Positions 39,977 through 47,955 of a stretch of 64,000 nucleotides of DNA are shown in pieces. Below the pieces are notes generated by a model. The model was not told where the DNA came from, did no database searches, and was given only the letters and a program-made list of their open reading frames with translations. Each line of letters starts with the position of its first letter. The stretch's first letter is position 1. Source of the stretch: Gemmatimonadota bacterium (lineage in GTDB: Bacteria; Gemmatimonadota; Gemmatimonadetes; Gemmatimonadales; Gemmatimonadaceae); contig JAJPIM010000008.1 in NCBI GenBank assembly GCA_021324775.1, positions 62,001 to 126,000 on the forward strand, written 5' to 3'. A program made the position numbers and the translations under genes.

Positions 39977-40468
39977 TCACACGATCGACTGCACGGCTGA
40001 TCTCAGCGCTGACGCCAGGCTCATGGCCGCCATATGGGACGGGCTCATGCCCGCGTTGCCGTTCCGCGGCGAGCCTGAGGATTTCGTGCCTACGACGGTC
40101 AAGTGCGTGTCCATGCCGAGCATCTTGTGGGAGTCACCACCAACCGGGCAGTACACCTCGTAGGTTCCTGCCTTGAGGTTCAGCGTCAGTGCGGCGGTTG
40201 CGCCGGGCTGAATGACGGGGGTTTCCTTTTCGATCCCTTGACCTTCGACCTCGAAGCCGTGCGGAATGCTGCCGGCGTTGACGATCGAGAACGTCACGGT
40301 CCCGGCGGCGATGGCCGGCGTCGACAGTTCCACCTTCCACTCGGACAGTTTGCCGTCGACGACCGCGACGTTCCCAGGCATGCGGTCTGCGGGGGCCAGG
40401 CCGACCGAGAGGGTGGCGAACAGCGCGCCGACAGCGGTCAGGTGGGGTATGGCTTGCGTGGGAATCAT
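39977..40468 (-). CDS. Cupredoxin/plastocyanin-like secreted protein
   Basis: SIPHGFEVEG...GTYEVYCPVGGDSHKMLGM: type 1 copper His/Cys/His/Met arrangement. Confidence 0.88.
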   Translation of the reverse strand: MIPTQAIPHLTAVGALFATLSVGLAPADRMPGNVAVVDGKLSEWKVELSTPAIAAGTVTFSIVNAGSIPHGFEVEGQGIEKETPVIQPGATAALTLNLKAGTYEVYCPVGGDSHKMLGMDTHLTVVGTKSSGSPRNGNAGMSPSHMAAMSLASALRSAVQSIV

Positions 40469-40592
40469 CTGTGATCATCCTCGCTTCAGTGTGTACCAGC
40501 AGGTCGGTTCACTGCAGGAGACCTCACGCACCGCAGGATTATTCCACCGGGAATAAGCGCGCCGTCCGCGGAGTCTCTTCCTGAAGGCCTAC

Positions 40593-41174
40593 ATGACATC
40601 TGAGGGCGGGTTGGAGTCACGCGAGCTCGAACGCTTCGAAGCTGTCGTGTTGCCGCACCTGGACGCTGCGTACACGTTGGCGCGGTACCTGACGCGGAAC
40701 GCGCACGACGCGGAGGACATCGTGCAGGACGCGTGTCTCCGCGCGATCAGGCACTTCGAGAGCTTCAGTGGCGAAGGGGAGACGAGTGCGCGGGCATGGC
40801 TGCTGGCGATCGTGCGCAACGCGGCGTACAGCGCGCGGCGCCGTCACCGCGCCGAAGATGCCGCGACCGAGTTCGACGAGACGTTCCACAGCGACTATCC
40901 GCTCTTGGGAGGTCGTCTCGATTACGCCGGCGGGCGAGCGGTCGCGGCGCTGGTATACGGCCGGCGCCAGCACCTCATCAATGTGTTCCTGTGGCCGGCC
41001 GCGCGTGGCCCGTCAGGCGGCCCATCGACCACTACGAGCCAGGGCTATCACTTGCTCCACTGGAAGACGGGCGACTACGCGTACTGGCCCGTCTCCGACC
41101 TCGGCCTTCCCGAGCTGGAGGATTTTGCGAGCCTGCTCCGGAAGGCCGCCGCCGCCGCTAACGCGCCCAACTGA
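40593..41174 (+). CDS. ECF sigma factor N-terminal region fused to anti-sigma factor C-terminal region (chimeric ORF)
   Basis: aa 1-~99 ECF region 2 (AHDAEDIVQDACLRAIRHFESF...ARAWLLAIVRNAAYSARRR); aa ~102-193 anti-sigma-type C-terminus (YPLLGGRLDYAGGRAVAALVYGRRQHLINVFLWPAARG...GYHLLHWKTGDYAYWPVSDL). Confidence 0.85.
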   Translation: MTSEGGLESRELERFEAVVLPHLDAAYTLARYLTRNAHDAEDIVQDACLRAIRHFESFSGEGETSARAWLLAIVRNAAYSARRRHRAEDAATEFDETFHSDYPLLGGRLDYAGGRAVAALVYGRRQHLINVFLWPAARGPSGGPSTTTSQGYHLLHWKTGDYAYWPVSDLGLPELEDFASLLRKAAAAANAPN

Positions 41175-41272
41175 CCAGGGGCCCGGCCCCCCGCATCAGG
41201 CTCGTAATGGACGACGCCGGGGTGCGGTCCGGTGTGTTGGCGACGGCGGCGAAGCGCGCGTTGTGGATGACG

Positions 41273-41794
41273 CTACCGAACGCGTAGGTCACCAGGGTGC
41301 TCACGGCGACGGTGCCGGGCGCGGACTAAAGAAGTTGGCGCGCGATCCGCAGGCCCGCCGGTCGTCGCACTAGCGGCCTTGTGGCCGCGATCGTGCGCCG
41401 ACCGCGCCCACGTCGATAGTCCATGCGCGACCAAGCACGCGACAGCAGCGAGTGGCGCCCGGTGCAGTAGGCCGACTTCGATCAACGCCACGCCCGCCAC
41501 CAGGGAATGGAGCAAGTAGCCCGAGGGGCGGGCCAAGAGGAGCGCGGCTGCGGCGAGCTCGAGCCACCCGATCGTATCACGCAGGTAGCGATCCACGCCG
41601 ATCGCGGCGAGACGTGCGGCTTCATGGTGTCCGAAGAGCTTGGTGATGCCGAGGTACAAGAAAAGGACCCCGAGTCCGGCTTTGAGCGAGTGCGCGACGA
41701 CTCCGAGGACCAATGATCGCGAGGGGCTGGAGACGGACGCCCCGTCCGTCGCGCCGTTGATGGCTGGCCGGATCTGCCGCAAAGAACGAATCAC
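41273..41794 (-). CDS. DoxX-like family membrane protein
   Basis: LKAGLGVLFLYLGITKLFGHHEAARLAAIGVDRYLRDTIGWLELAAAALLL. Confidence 0.65.
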   Translation of the reverse strand: MIRSLRQIRPAINGATDGASVSSPSRSLVLGVVAHSLKAGLGVLFLYLGITKLFGHHEAARLAAIGVDRYLRDTIGWLELAAAALLLARPSGYLLHSLVAGVALIEVGLLHRAPLAAVACLVAHGLSTWARSAHDRGHKAASATTGGPADRAPTSLVRARHRRREHPGDLRVR

Positions 41795-41948
41795 CTGGTT
41801 TCTCCGTTGAGGGCAACACACTGGAGACCCTCTCCGGACCCGCATTATTCCCACGATGCCGTCGCGTCACGAACAGCGCCTCCCTCTTACCTGAGTACCA
41901 GGTCGCCCAAGCTCTTCGTCTACTCTCTACTTGCTGTGTCGCTACTCT

Positions 41949-43202
41949 CTATTTGGCCGCCTGTGCCGCCAAATAGGCCTGCGAACTCACCCGCGCCGTC
42001 TCGGCTAGCACGGCGGCGCCCACGAAAATGCTTTCCTCGGCAGCCGTGAAGTGCGGCGAGTGGGCCGCGATCGGGTCGCCTCCGGGCTCGCGCGCACCGA
42101 TGCGGAGGAAGCAGCCAGGCATGCGCTCCAGGTACCTGGCGAAATCCTCGGCGGCGAGGTTCACGATGCCAAGCGGTGCCAGCGCGCGGTCGCCCAGTAC
42201 CGTACGCACGGCCTGGCGGGCCCACTCGGCAGGTTGGTGCGGATTGACGAGGGGTGGCGGCCCGAGCTCCACCGTGATCCTTGCCTCGAGCCGGTAGGCG
42301 GTGGCGATCGCGCCAGCCATCCGCTCCAACTCTTCACGAACCAACCGGCGAGTCGCCGGATCGACGGTGCGGATCGTCCCCGTGAGCACCGCGCGATCCG
42401 GAATGATGTTGTTCGCGGTGCCCGCATGCAGGGTGGCGATCGTCAGCACCGCCGGTGTCGCGGGGTGCACCCGCCGAGCGACGATCGCCTGCGCGGCGAC
42501 GATCAGCGCGCCGGCGCCGACGACCGGATCGGCGGATTCCTGGGGACGTGCCGCGTGCGCGCCGTGTCCCACCAACTCGATCGTGAACGTATCCGCCGAT
42601 GCCGCGAGTGGCCCATCGTCCGCCACGACCTGCCCGACGGCGAAGCGGCGATCGACATGCCCGCCGAAGATCGCCGCGACGCCATCCAGCACCCCCGCGT
42701 CCAGGACAGCCGCGGCGCCGCGGTCGATTTCTTCAGCCGGCTGGAGGACGATCACGACATCGCCTGGGGCAGGCGCGGCCGCGAGCAGCGCGGCGGCGCC
42801 GACGGCCCACGTCGCATGCACATCGTGTCCGCACGCGTGCATCACCCCGGGGACCTGCGATGCGAACGGCAGCCCGGTGGCTTCCTGAATCGGAAGGGCG
42901 TCGATGTCCCCGCGCAGCGCGACGACCGGCGCACCCGGCTGGCGCCCGCGGACACGGCCAATCACGGCCGTACCGACAAGGCGCACGTCGGCGCGAGGCA
43001 GCCCCGCGACATCCGTCAGCGCCGTCGCGAGACGGCGCGCCGTTTCGGTTTCGGCGAGCGACAGCTCAGGGTGCTGATGCAGCGCGCGCCGAAGCTGAAC
43101 CAGGCCGCCAGCCAGCGATCCCGAGAACAGCGACCGGATGGCGGCGGGGACGGAAGTGCCAGCCGAGGGTGCGCCTCCCTGCGCCTGGGCCGGTGCCGTC
43201 AC
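41949..43202 (-). CDS. M20 family amidohydrolase (candidate N-acyl/N-succinyl-L-amino acid hydrolase)
   Basis: RRALHQHPELSLAETET; ALRGDIDALPI; GVMHACGHDVHATW; LQPAEE; GTG start overlaps upstream stop (GTGA). Confidence 0.92.
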   Translation of the reverse strand: MTAPAQAQGGAPSAGTSVPAAIRSLFSGSLAGGLVQLRRALHQHPELSLAETETARRLATALTDVAGLPRADVRLVGTAVIGRVRGRQPGAPVVALRGDIDALPIQEATGLPFASQVPGVMHACGHDVHATWAVGAAALLAAAPAPGDVVIVLQPAEEIDRGAAAVLDAGVLDGVAAIFGGHVDRRFAVGQVVADDGPLAASADTFTIELVGHGAHAARPQESADPVVGAGALIVAAQAIVARRVHPATPAVLTIATLHAGTANNIIPDRAVLTGTIRTVDPATRRLVREELERMAGAIATAYRLEARITVELGPPPLVNPHQPAEWARQAVRTVLGDRALAPLGIVNLAAEDFARYLERMPGCFLRIGAREPGGDPIAAHSPHFTAAEESIFVGAAVLAETARVSSQAYLAAQAAK

Positions 43203-44341
43203 GCAACGGCCTGCATGGCCGGAGCCAGCGTCGTAATGCGAGCCGTGAGGGCGTTGACGCGATCCATATCGACCGTCACGCCGATACCGGGTCGCGACCG
43301 CGGCACGGGTACCATCCCATCCGCGTCCATCGTCCATTCGGGCGCCACGAGGTCTCGCTCCCAGTACCGTGCGCTCGGCGAGAGATCGCCCGGCAGCGTG
43401 AAGTAGGGCAGAGACGCCAGTGCGACATTGTAGGCCCGGCCGACGCCACTCTCGAGCATGCCGCCGCACCACACCGGGATGCCGCTTTGCTGGCAGACAT
43501 CGTGGATGGCGAGCGATGCCGCGTAGCCGCCGACCCGGCCGGGCTTGATGTTGATGATGCGGCCGCTGCCGAGCGCGATCATGTCACGTGCGCGGTCCAC
43601 GCTGGTGATGGATTCATCGAGACAGATCGGCGTCCGGAGCCGGCGCTGCAACTCGGCGTGCTGGCGAATGTCGTCGGCGCCAAGCGGTTGCTCGATCATG
43701 ATCAGGTTGAACTCATCGAGCTGCGCGAGATGGTCCGCATCGCTCAGGCGGTACGCGGAGTTCGCATCGGCCATGAGGTGGATGTCATGTCCCAGCGCGT
43801 CGCGCACCGCGCGCACGAACGCGATGTCGGATCCGGGAGCGATCTTCACCTTGATCTTGCGATAGCCCTGGGCCAGGGCGGCGGTGGCGCGCTGGACGAG
43901 CGCGTCGGGATTCGCCTGGATGCCGAGCGAGATGCCAGTGGCAACGCGATCGCGCGTGCCTCCGATTCGTTTGGAGAGTGGTATGCCTTCCGCCGTCGCG
44001 GCCAGACCCCAGCACCCCATCTCGACGGCCGCCTTGGCCATTGGGTGTCCGCGGAGATCGCGATTCAGCTCCGTGTGTACACCTTCCGGTCCGTCGAACC
44101 GCACACCCAACACCCGGGGCGCGATCCACTTCTCGATCGCATACCACGCGGTGTCGATCGTCTCCGCCGTGTAGTTGGGTTGTTCGCCGGCGACGCATTC
44201 CGACCAGGTGCTGATCCCGCCGGCGTCGTGCAGCTCCAGCAGAAAGATCCGGCGTTCCGTGACGACGCCGGATGAGATGCGGAACGGCTCCTTGAGCGGG
44301 AGCCGGACTTCGCGCAGGGTGATGCGATCGACGAGAAGCAT
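43199..44341 (-). CDS. Enolase-superfamily o-succinylbenzoate synthase / N-acylamino acid racemase
   Basis: RKIKVKIAPG (KxK), LMADANSAY, IEQPLGADD, CLDESITS, INIKPGRVGG: MLE-subgroup catalytic motifs. Confidence 0.92.
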   Translation of the reverse strand: MLLVDRITLREVRLPLKEPFRISSGVVTERRIFLLELHDAGGISTWSECVAGEQPNYTAETIDTAWYAIEKWIAPRVLGVRFDGPEGVHTELNRDLRGHPMAKAAVEMGCWGLAATAEGIPLSKRIGGTRDRVATGISLGIQANPDALVQRATAALAQGYRKIKVKIAPGSDIAFVRAVRDALGHDIHLMADANSAYRLSDADHLAQLDEFNLIMIEQPLGADDIRQHAELQRRLRTPICLDESITSVDRARDMIALGSGRIINIKPGRVGGYAASLAIHDVCQQSGIPVWCGGMLESGVGRAYNVALASLPYFTLPGDLSPSARYWERDLVAPEWTMDADGMVPVPRSRPGIGVTVDMDRVNALTARITTLAPAMQAVA

Positions 44342-44351
44342 GGGTGCGGTT

Positions 44352-45158
44352 TCAGGGAGTGCGGGAGGAGTGCGGTGCGCCGGCAGACAGAATGTAGCCG
44401 GCGGTCTCGGATGGCTCATCGCGATAGTAGCCGGAGACGTGGTAGCCGTGCTCGAAGCACCAGAGAAACGCGCGCCGGGTGACCGCGCGCCAGCGGCCGG
44501 CATCGGCGAGGGACGTCGTCTGGACGCGATCGATGTGCAGCGGGATGGAGACACGGACCGCGGGTGCACCAACGGGCATGCGGCCGGTGGTCATGGTATT
44601 GAGCTCGGGGATGACAGCGTACCGGGCAAGCGGCGTCTCTGTCCGCGGCGCGGACGCGGCCGCATCGTCCAGCGGCCACGCGACAATGAAGCGGTCGGTG
44701 CCCAGCCCCTGGTGCAAGGCGCTCGACGTGACCGCGCCGTACATGTCGGTCACGTATTCCGCCACGCTGGCGCCAAGGGTTACCAGGTTGAGGCGCGCAT
44801 TGCGGGCGACCAGCGGATCGAACGTCCAATACATCGTGCCCACGCCGATAGCGCGCACGGCGTCCCGCTGGAACAGCTTCAACTCTCGGCCGATGCCGCG
44901 GCCTCGCGCATCGGATCGCACCGCGAGCATATCGGACCAGTGCACGAGCCGGCCGTGCTCGACGCCCGTCATGCCGAAGACGAAGCCGATCAACTCGCCG
45001 TCGCCGTCGAACGCGCCGGCGACCACGCCGCCGATCCGCTGTGTCACCATCAGGATCGCGGCCGGGACGCATTCCGCGAACGCGGGACCCCACACCTCTC
45101 GCTGGAGCGCGACGCACGCCTCGTATTCACTCCAAGTCGCGACCCGGCGGATGTCCAC
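44352..45158 (-). CDS. GNAT family N-acetyltransferase (candidate amino acid N-succinyltransferase)
   Basis: LIGFVFGMTGVEHGRLVHWSDMLAVRSDARGRGIGRELKLFQRDAV; genomic context. Confidence 0.88.
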   Translation of the reverse strand: MDIRRVATWSEYEACVALQREVWGPAFAECVPAAILMVTQRIGGVVAGAFDGDGELIGFVFGMTGVEHGRLVHWSDMLAVRSDARGRGIGRELKLFQRDAVRAIGVGTMYWTFDPLVARNARLNLVTLGASVAEYVTDMYGAVTSSALHQGLGTDRFIVAWPLDDAAASAPRTETPLARYAVIPELNTMTTGRMPVGAPAVRVSIPLHIDRVQTTSLADAGRWRAVTRRAFLWCFEHGYHVSGYYRDEPSETAGYILSAGAPHSSRTP

Positions 45159-45295
45159 GGCCGCATACTATAAGGATGGAGGGTGATTATTGAAGGGTTC
45201 TCATCTCCCCGGTTCGGCTGCGCCGCCTTGCCGGAGCTGACCTTGGGCGCGGGAATTGCTGTTATGGGCAGCTTGTTTGGAGGCGGCCAGGGAAC

Positions 45296-45550
45296 GTGAC
45301 CCCAATGGGCGTGTTGACTCGGGGAGTCGTGAATACTGAATTCGCACGAGCGCGCCAGGGGCCCGCGCGGCCTGCGCGGACCTTCGATGACGGGGCAGGG
45401 TGCGAATGGCGCGTGACGGAGCACGTGGCAGCCTCCGGACGCTCGCTCGTGTTCATGTCGGCGTCGGCCATGCGGAGGGTGTCGAACTACCCCGACGACT
45501 GGTGGCTCCTGCCGGAGCGGGAATTGGAAGCGCTCAGTTGGAGGCGATGA
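45296..45550 (+). CDS. Small conserved-type hypothetical protein
   Basis: CEWRVTEHVAASGRSLVFMSASAMRRVSNYPDDWWLLPERELEALSWRR. Confidence 0.55.
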   Translation: MTPMGVLTRGVVNTEFARARQGPARPARTFDDGAGCEWRVTEHVAASGRSLVFMSASAMRRVSNYPDDWWLLPERELEALSWRR

Positions 45551-45617
45551 CCCCCAGCCGTGCACCGGCGGCGCTCTCCGGCTGTCCCCGGCGCTGACAG
45601 CGTACCTACAGGGGTAC

Positions 45618-45861
45618 ATGAGGTTGCGTCCTGATCCTTCGGCTGGCTACGCCGTGCCCCGTCGGATTTCCGGATTTCACCAGGACGCCGAGGACGACTG
45701 GGTCGCAGATCTCGAGTGCGGGCATACCCAGCATGTGCGCCATGATCCGCCCTGGCAGGTCCGAGAATGGGTCACGACGGCTGCTGGACGGTCGGACCGC
45801 ATCGGGCACCACGCTCGGATGCGTCTTGTGCGGCCGTGAAAAGAGCGGCGCGGACATCTGA
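45618..45861 (+). pseudogene. DUF3565-type protein with apparent frameshift near 45804-45806
   Basis: RRISGFHQDAEDDWVADLECGHTQHVRHDPPWQVREWVTTAAGR in one frame; IGTTLGCVLCGREKSGADI* in the next. Confidence 0.6.
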
Positions 45862-45909
45862 TTCCCACGCGATGAGACCCCCGCGGGTCGCCTGCCGAAG
45901 CTGGACCGG

Positions 45910-45992
45910 GAGTCCCTCTTCTATGTGTCGCCTGTCGGATTGCCTCAGGGAAAGCGGTTTTCGAGGCGTTCTGAGGTCTCAACCAGTCACCG
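45910..45992. repeat. Imperfect direct repeat copy A flanking the AbiE module
   Basis: gagtccctcttctatgtgtcgcctgtcggattgcctcagggaaagcggttttcgaggcgttctgaggtctcaaccagtcaccg. Confidence 0.8.
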
Positions 45993-46119
45993 CGATGCCT
46001 TCTGACGGCGAGTGGCGAGGTCAGCCGAGCCCTGCGATAGAGCGGTGCCAACCTGCAATCGTTGCGATGGTTCTGGCCTCGCCAGTCTCCGGAGCTTGTC
46101 CCGCCGACATTTGATACGC

Positions 46120-47046
46120 CTATCGGTCGTGAGCCCATCCGACGGAAGGAAGCCATGTCGCCGAAAAGTCTCGCGACTCACTGGCAGCGTTCGCCGGCGG
46201 CCAGAGGAAGTCGTGCATTCGATCGGTCACCGTCGCGAGATCGGCTGGCACATCGGAAAGTCGGCCTCGCCCGAGAAACGCCCGCCACTGTGCTTGTTTG
46301 GCCGGGTCGTCACCGAACGATCGGGTCAGCGCGACAGGCGGCTCCGTCGAAAGCGGCGTGGTGCGGCGCGCGAACGTGGCGGTGATGGCCGCTACGAGTG
46401 TCGCTCCATCGAATGCGTGCTCCGCGGCGAGTGCGTGCACGTCATAGAAGTCTTTCATGCGCGTATTGCCAATTCCGAGCGAGACCATCGCCTGGTACTT
46501 CTCGGCGATCACAGTCTCCGGCGGATAGACGCAAATCCTTGGCGCCGGCGAATCGAGCAGCGTTGGAAACGCCGCCATCTCAGCGCCGGGGGTCACCGCG
46601 TCGCCGAATCCGATGTCGATTTGAAGCGGCATCCGCGCGTTGCCAAGCGTTGCTGTCAACCTGACGCGAACGCCGCCGTAGTCTTGCCTGTCACGAATGA
46701 CCTCGGCGCGAACGCTCTCGTCATGAAAGACCAAGCCATCAGGATCGACTTCGACTCGGCAGAGTGCGCGAAATAGGTCGGCGATTGTCTCGGGTGTTGC
46801 GTCGCCGTATCCGAGGAAATCGACGTCGCGCGTCGGTCGGCGCAGCCCTCCTTCCCAGAGATAGAACAGCACGGCGCCCTTGAGCACGAGACGATTGCGA
46901 TCGCCGCTCCGGCCCAGCCGGTACAGCAAGCGCTCGACGCCGTAGCGTGTGAGAATCGGCTGCAGCTCTTCGCCGCGACTCTTGGCGAGGTTGCGCAACC
47001 GTTGCCGGACGGATGCCGGCAGATTGGACGGCGACTCACGCGTCAT
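46120..47046 (-). CDS. abiEii: AbiEii/AbiGii family nucleotidyltransferase toxin
   Basis: RLVLKGAVLFYLWEGGLRRPTRDVDFLGYGD; LQIDIGFGD; PETVIAEKYQAMVSLGIGNTRMKDFYDVHAL. Confidence 0.93.
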   Translation of the reverse strand: MTRESPSNLPASVRQRLRNLAKSRGEELQPILTRYGVERLLYRLGRSGDRNRLVLKGAVLFYLWEGGLRRPTRDVDFLGYGDATPETIADLFRALCRVEVDPDGLVFHDESVRAEVIRDRQDYGGVRVRLTATLGNARMPLQIDIGFGDAVTPGAEMAAFPTLLDSPAPRICVYPPETVIAEKYQAMVSLGIGNTRMKDFYDVHALAAEHAFDGATLVAAITATFARRTTPLSTEPPVALTRSFGDDPAKQAQWRAFLGRGRLSDVPADLATVTDRMHDFLWPPANAASESRDFSATWLPSVGWAHDR

Positions 47047-47065
47047 GTCATGCAGTCCCTGGCAT

Positions 47066-47686
47066 TCACGCGCGCCCGGCTTCGGCGATCACCGTTTCGA
47101 GGTACGGTCTCATGATGTTCGTAACGCGGCAGATGGCCGCATAGCGCCAGAGCGCGTCAGCCGAACAGCGGCGGGATCGCCAGCAATCCTTCAGCGCTTC
47201 GATGGCGACGTCGATGCCGATCTTGTTTCTGTACTTGAAGCAATCGGCCACGGTCTTGGCGACCCCGTAGACGTGGACGCCAACGCCGTCTATGACAGGG
47301 TCTTCCACTCCTGCCGTGCGCGCCTCGCCGGAGAATCGGACGAGGCGAACGGGAAGATCGGGAACGATCGGCGCCCGCGCTTTGCGGTCGATGGCGAGCC
47401 AGAGCTCCGGCGGGTTTTGCGTCGTCAGCTCGTGGAAGCGCAGCGCCGATAGCAGACATACGACGCCGTGCGGCACGCGTATGCTCGCCATCATGAGCAT
47501 TTCGTGCTCGCTGAACTCGGTGCCGACCGGAACATAGAGACCGCGGCCGCGACGTTCGAGTTGGCCAGCAGATTCCAGCCGACGCAGGGTCTCGCGCGCA
47601 ATGCCGAGCGGTGCGAGATCGCGGGGTCGCAGGATGCGTTGGCGCTTTGCGAGAGCGAGGGCGCGCTTCGCGGCGGACGCTCCCAT
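47066..47686 (-). CDS. abiEi: AbiEi family antitoxin (start could be 47710 or 47740)
   Basis: GIARETLRRLESAGQLERRGRGLYVPVG winged helix; VCLLSALRFHELTTQNPPELWLAIDRKAR; paired with AbiEii. Confidence 0.9.
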   Translation of the reverse strand: MGASAAKRALALAKRQRILRPRDLAPLGIARETLRRLESAGQLERRGRGLYVPVGTEFSEHEMLMMASIRVPHGVVCLLSALRFHELTTQNPPELWLAIDRKARAPIVPDLPVRLVRFSGEARTAGVEDPVIDGVGVHVYGVAKTVADCFKYRNKIGIDVAIEALKDCWRSRRCSADALWRYAAICRVTNIMRPYLETVIAEAGRA

Positions 47687-47702
47687 TGTGATGTGACGGT
47701 TA

Positions 47703-47728
47703 GTCGGCATATATAAAAATGTGCCGAC
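47703..47728. promoter_or_regulatory. Inverted repeat in the abiEi promoter region
   Basis: GTCGGCA-TATATAAAAATG-TGCCGAC, perfect 7-bp arms around an AT-rich spacer. Confidence 0.55.
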
Positions 47729-47786
47729 ATTACGTATCACGCAAGACTAAACACTCCTTTGAGTCTCCGTCGTGTCCTCCGTCGAA

Positions 47787-47820
47787 GGCCTCGGCCTAGG
47801 CCTAGGCATAGGCCGAGGCC
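47787..47820. promoter_or_regulatory. CCTAGGC-rich palindromic cluster upstream of abiEi
   Basis: GGCCTCGGCCT-aggcctaggcat-AGGCCGAGGCC, perfect 11-bp arms with nested CCTAGG palindromes. Confidence 0.5.
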
Positions 47821-47858
47821 TAGGCGTTCTCCACGGGGGCTTCCCGAGGTACGAGTGA

Positions 47859-47943
47859 GGGTCTCTCTCCCACGGGTCGCCTATCGGATTGCCTCAGGGA
47901 CAGCGATTATCGATGCGTCCTGTGAGGTCTCAACCGGTCACCG
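47859..47943. repeat. Imperfect direct repeat copy B flanking the AbiE module
   Basis: gggtctctctcccacgggtcgcctatcggattgcctcagggacagcgattatcgatgcgtcctgtgaggtctcaaccggtcaccg. Confidence 0.8.
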
Positions 47944-47955
47944 GAGACCTGAGTC

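Noticed and set aside
42599-44275. 558-aa plus-strand ORF
   Set aside because: Antisense to the M20 hydrolase/racemase operon; extreme Arg/Pro/Ala bias.
45050-45619. 189-aa minus-strand ORF
   Set aside because: Overlaps the GNAT N-terminus and a more protein-like plus-strand ORF; no recognisable family.
45910-47943. Integron attC sites flanking AbiE
   Set aside because: The repeats have dyad character, but I could not find matching RYYYAAC/GTTRRRY core sites or an integrase in the window; kept only as unexplained direct repeats.
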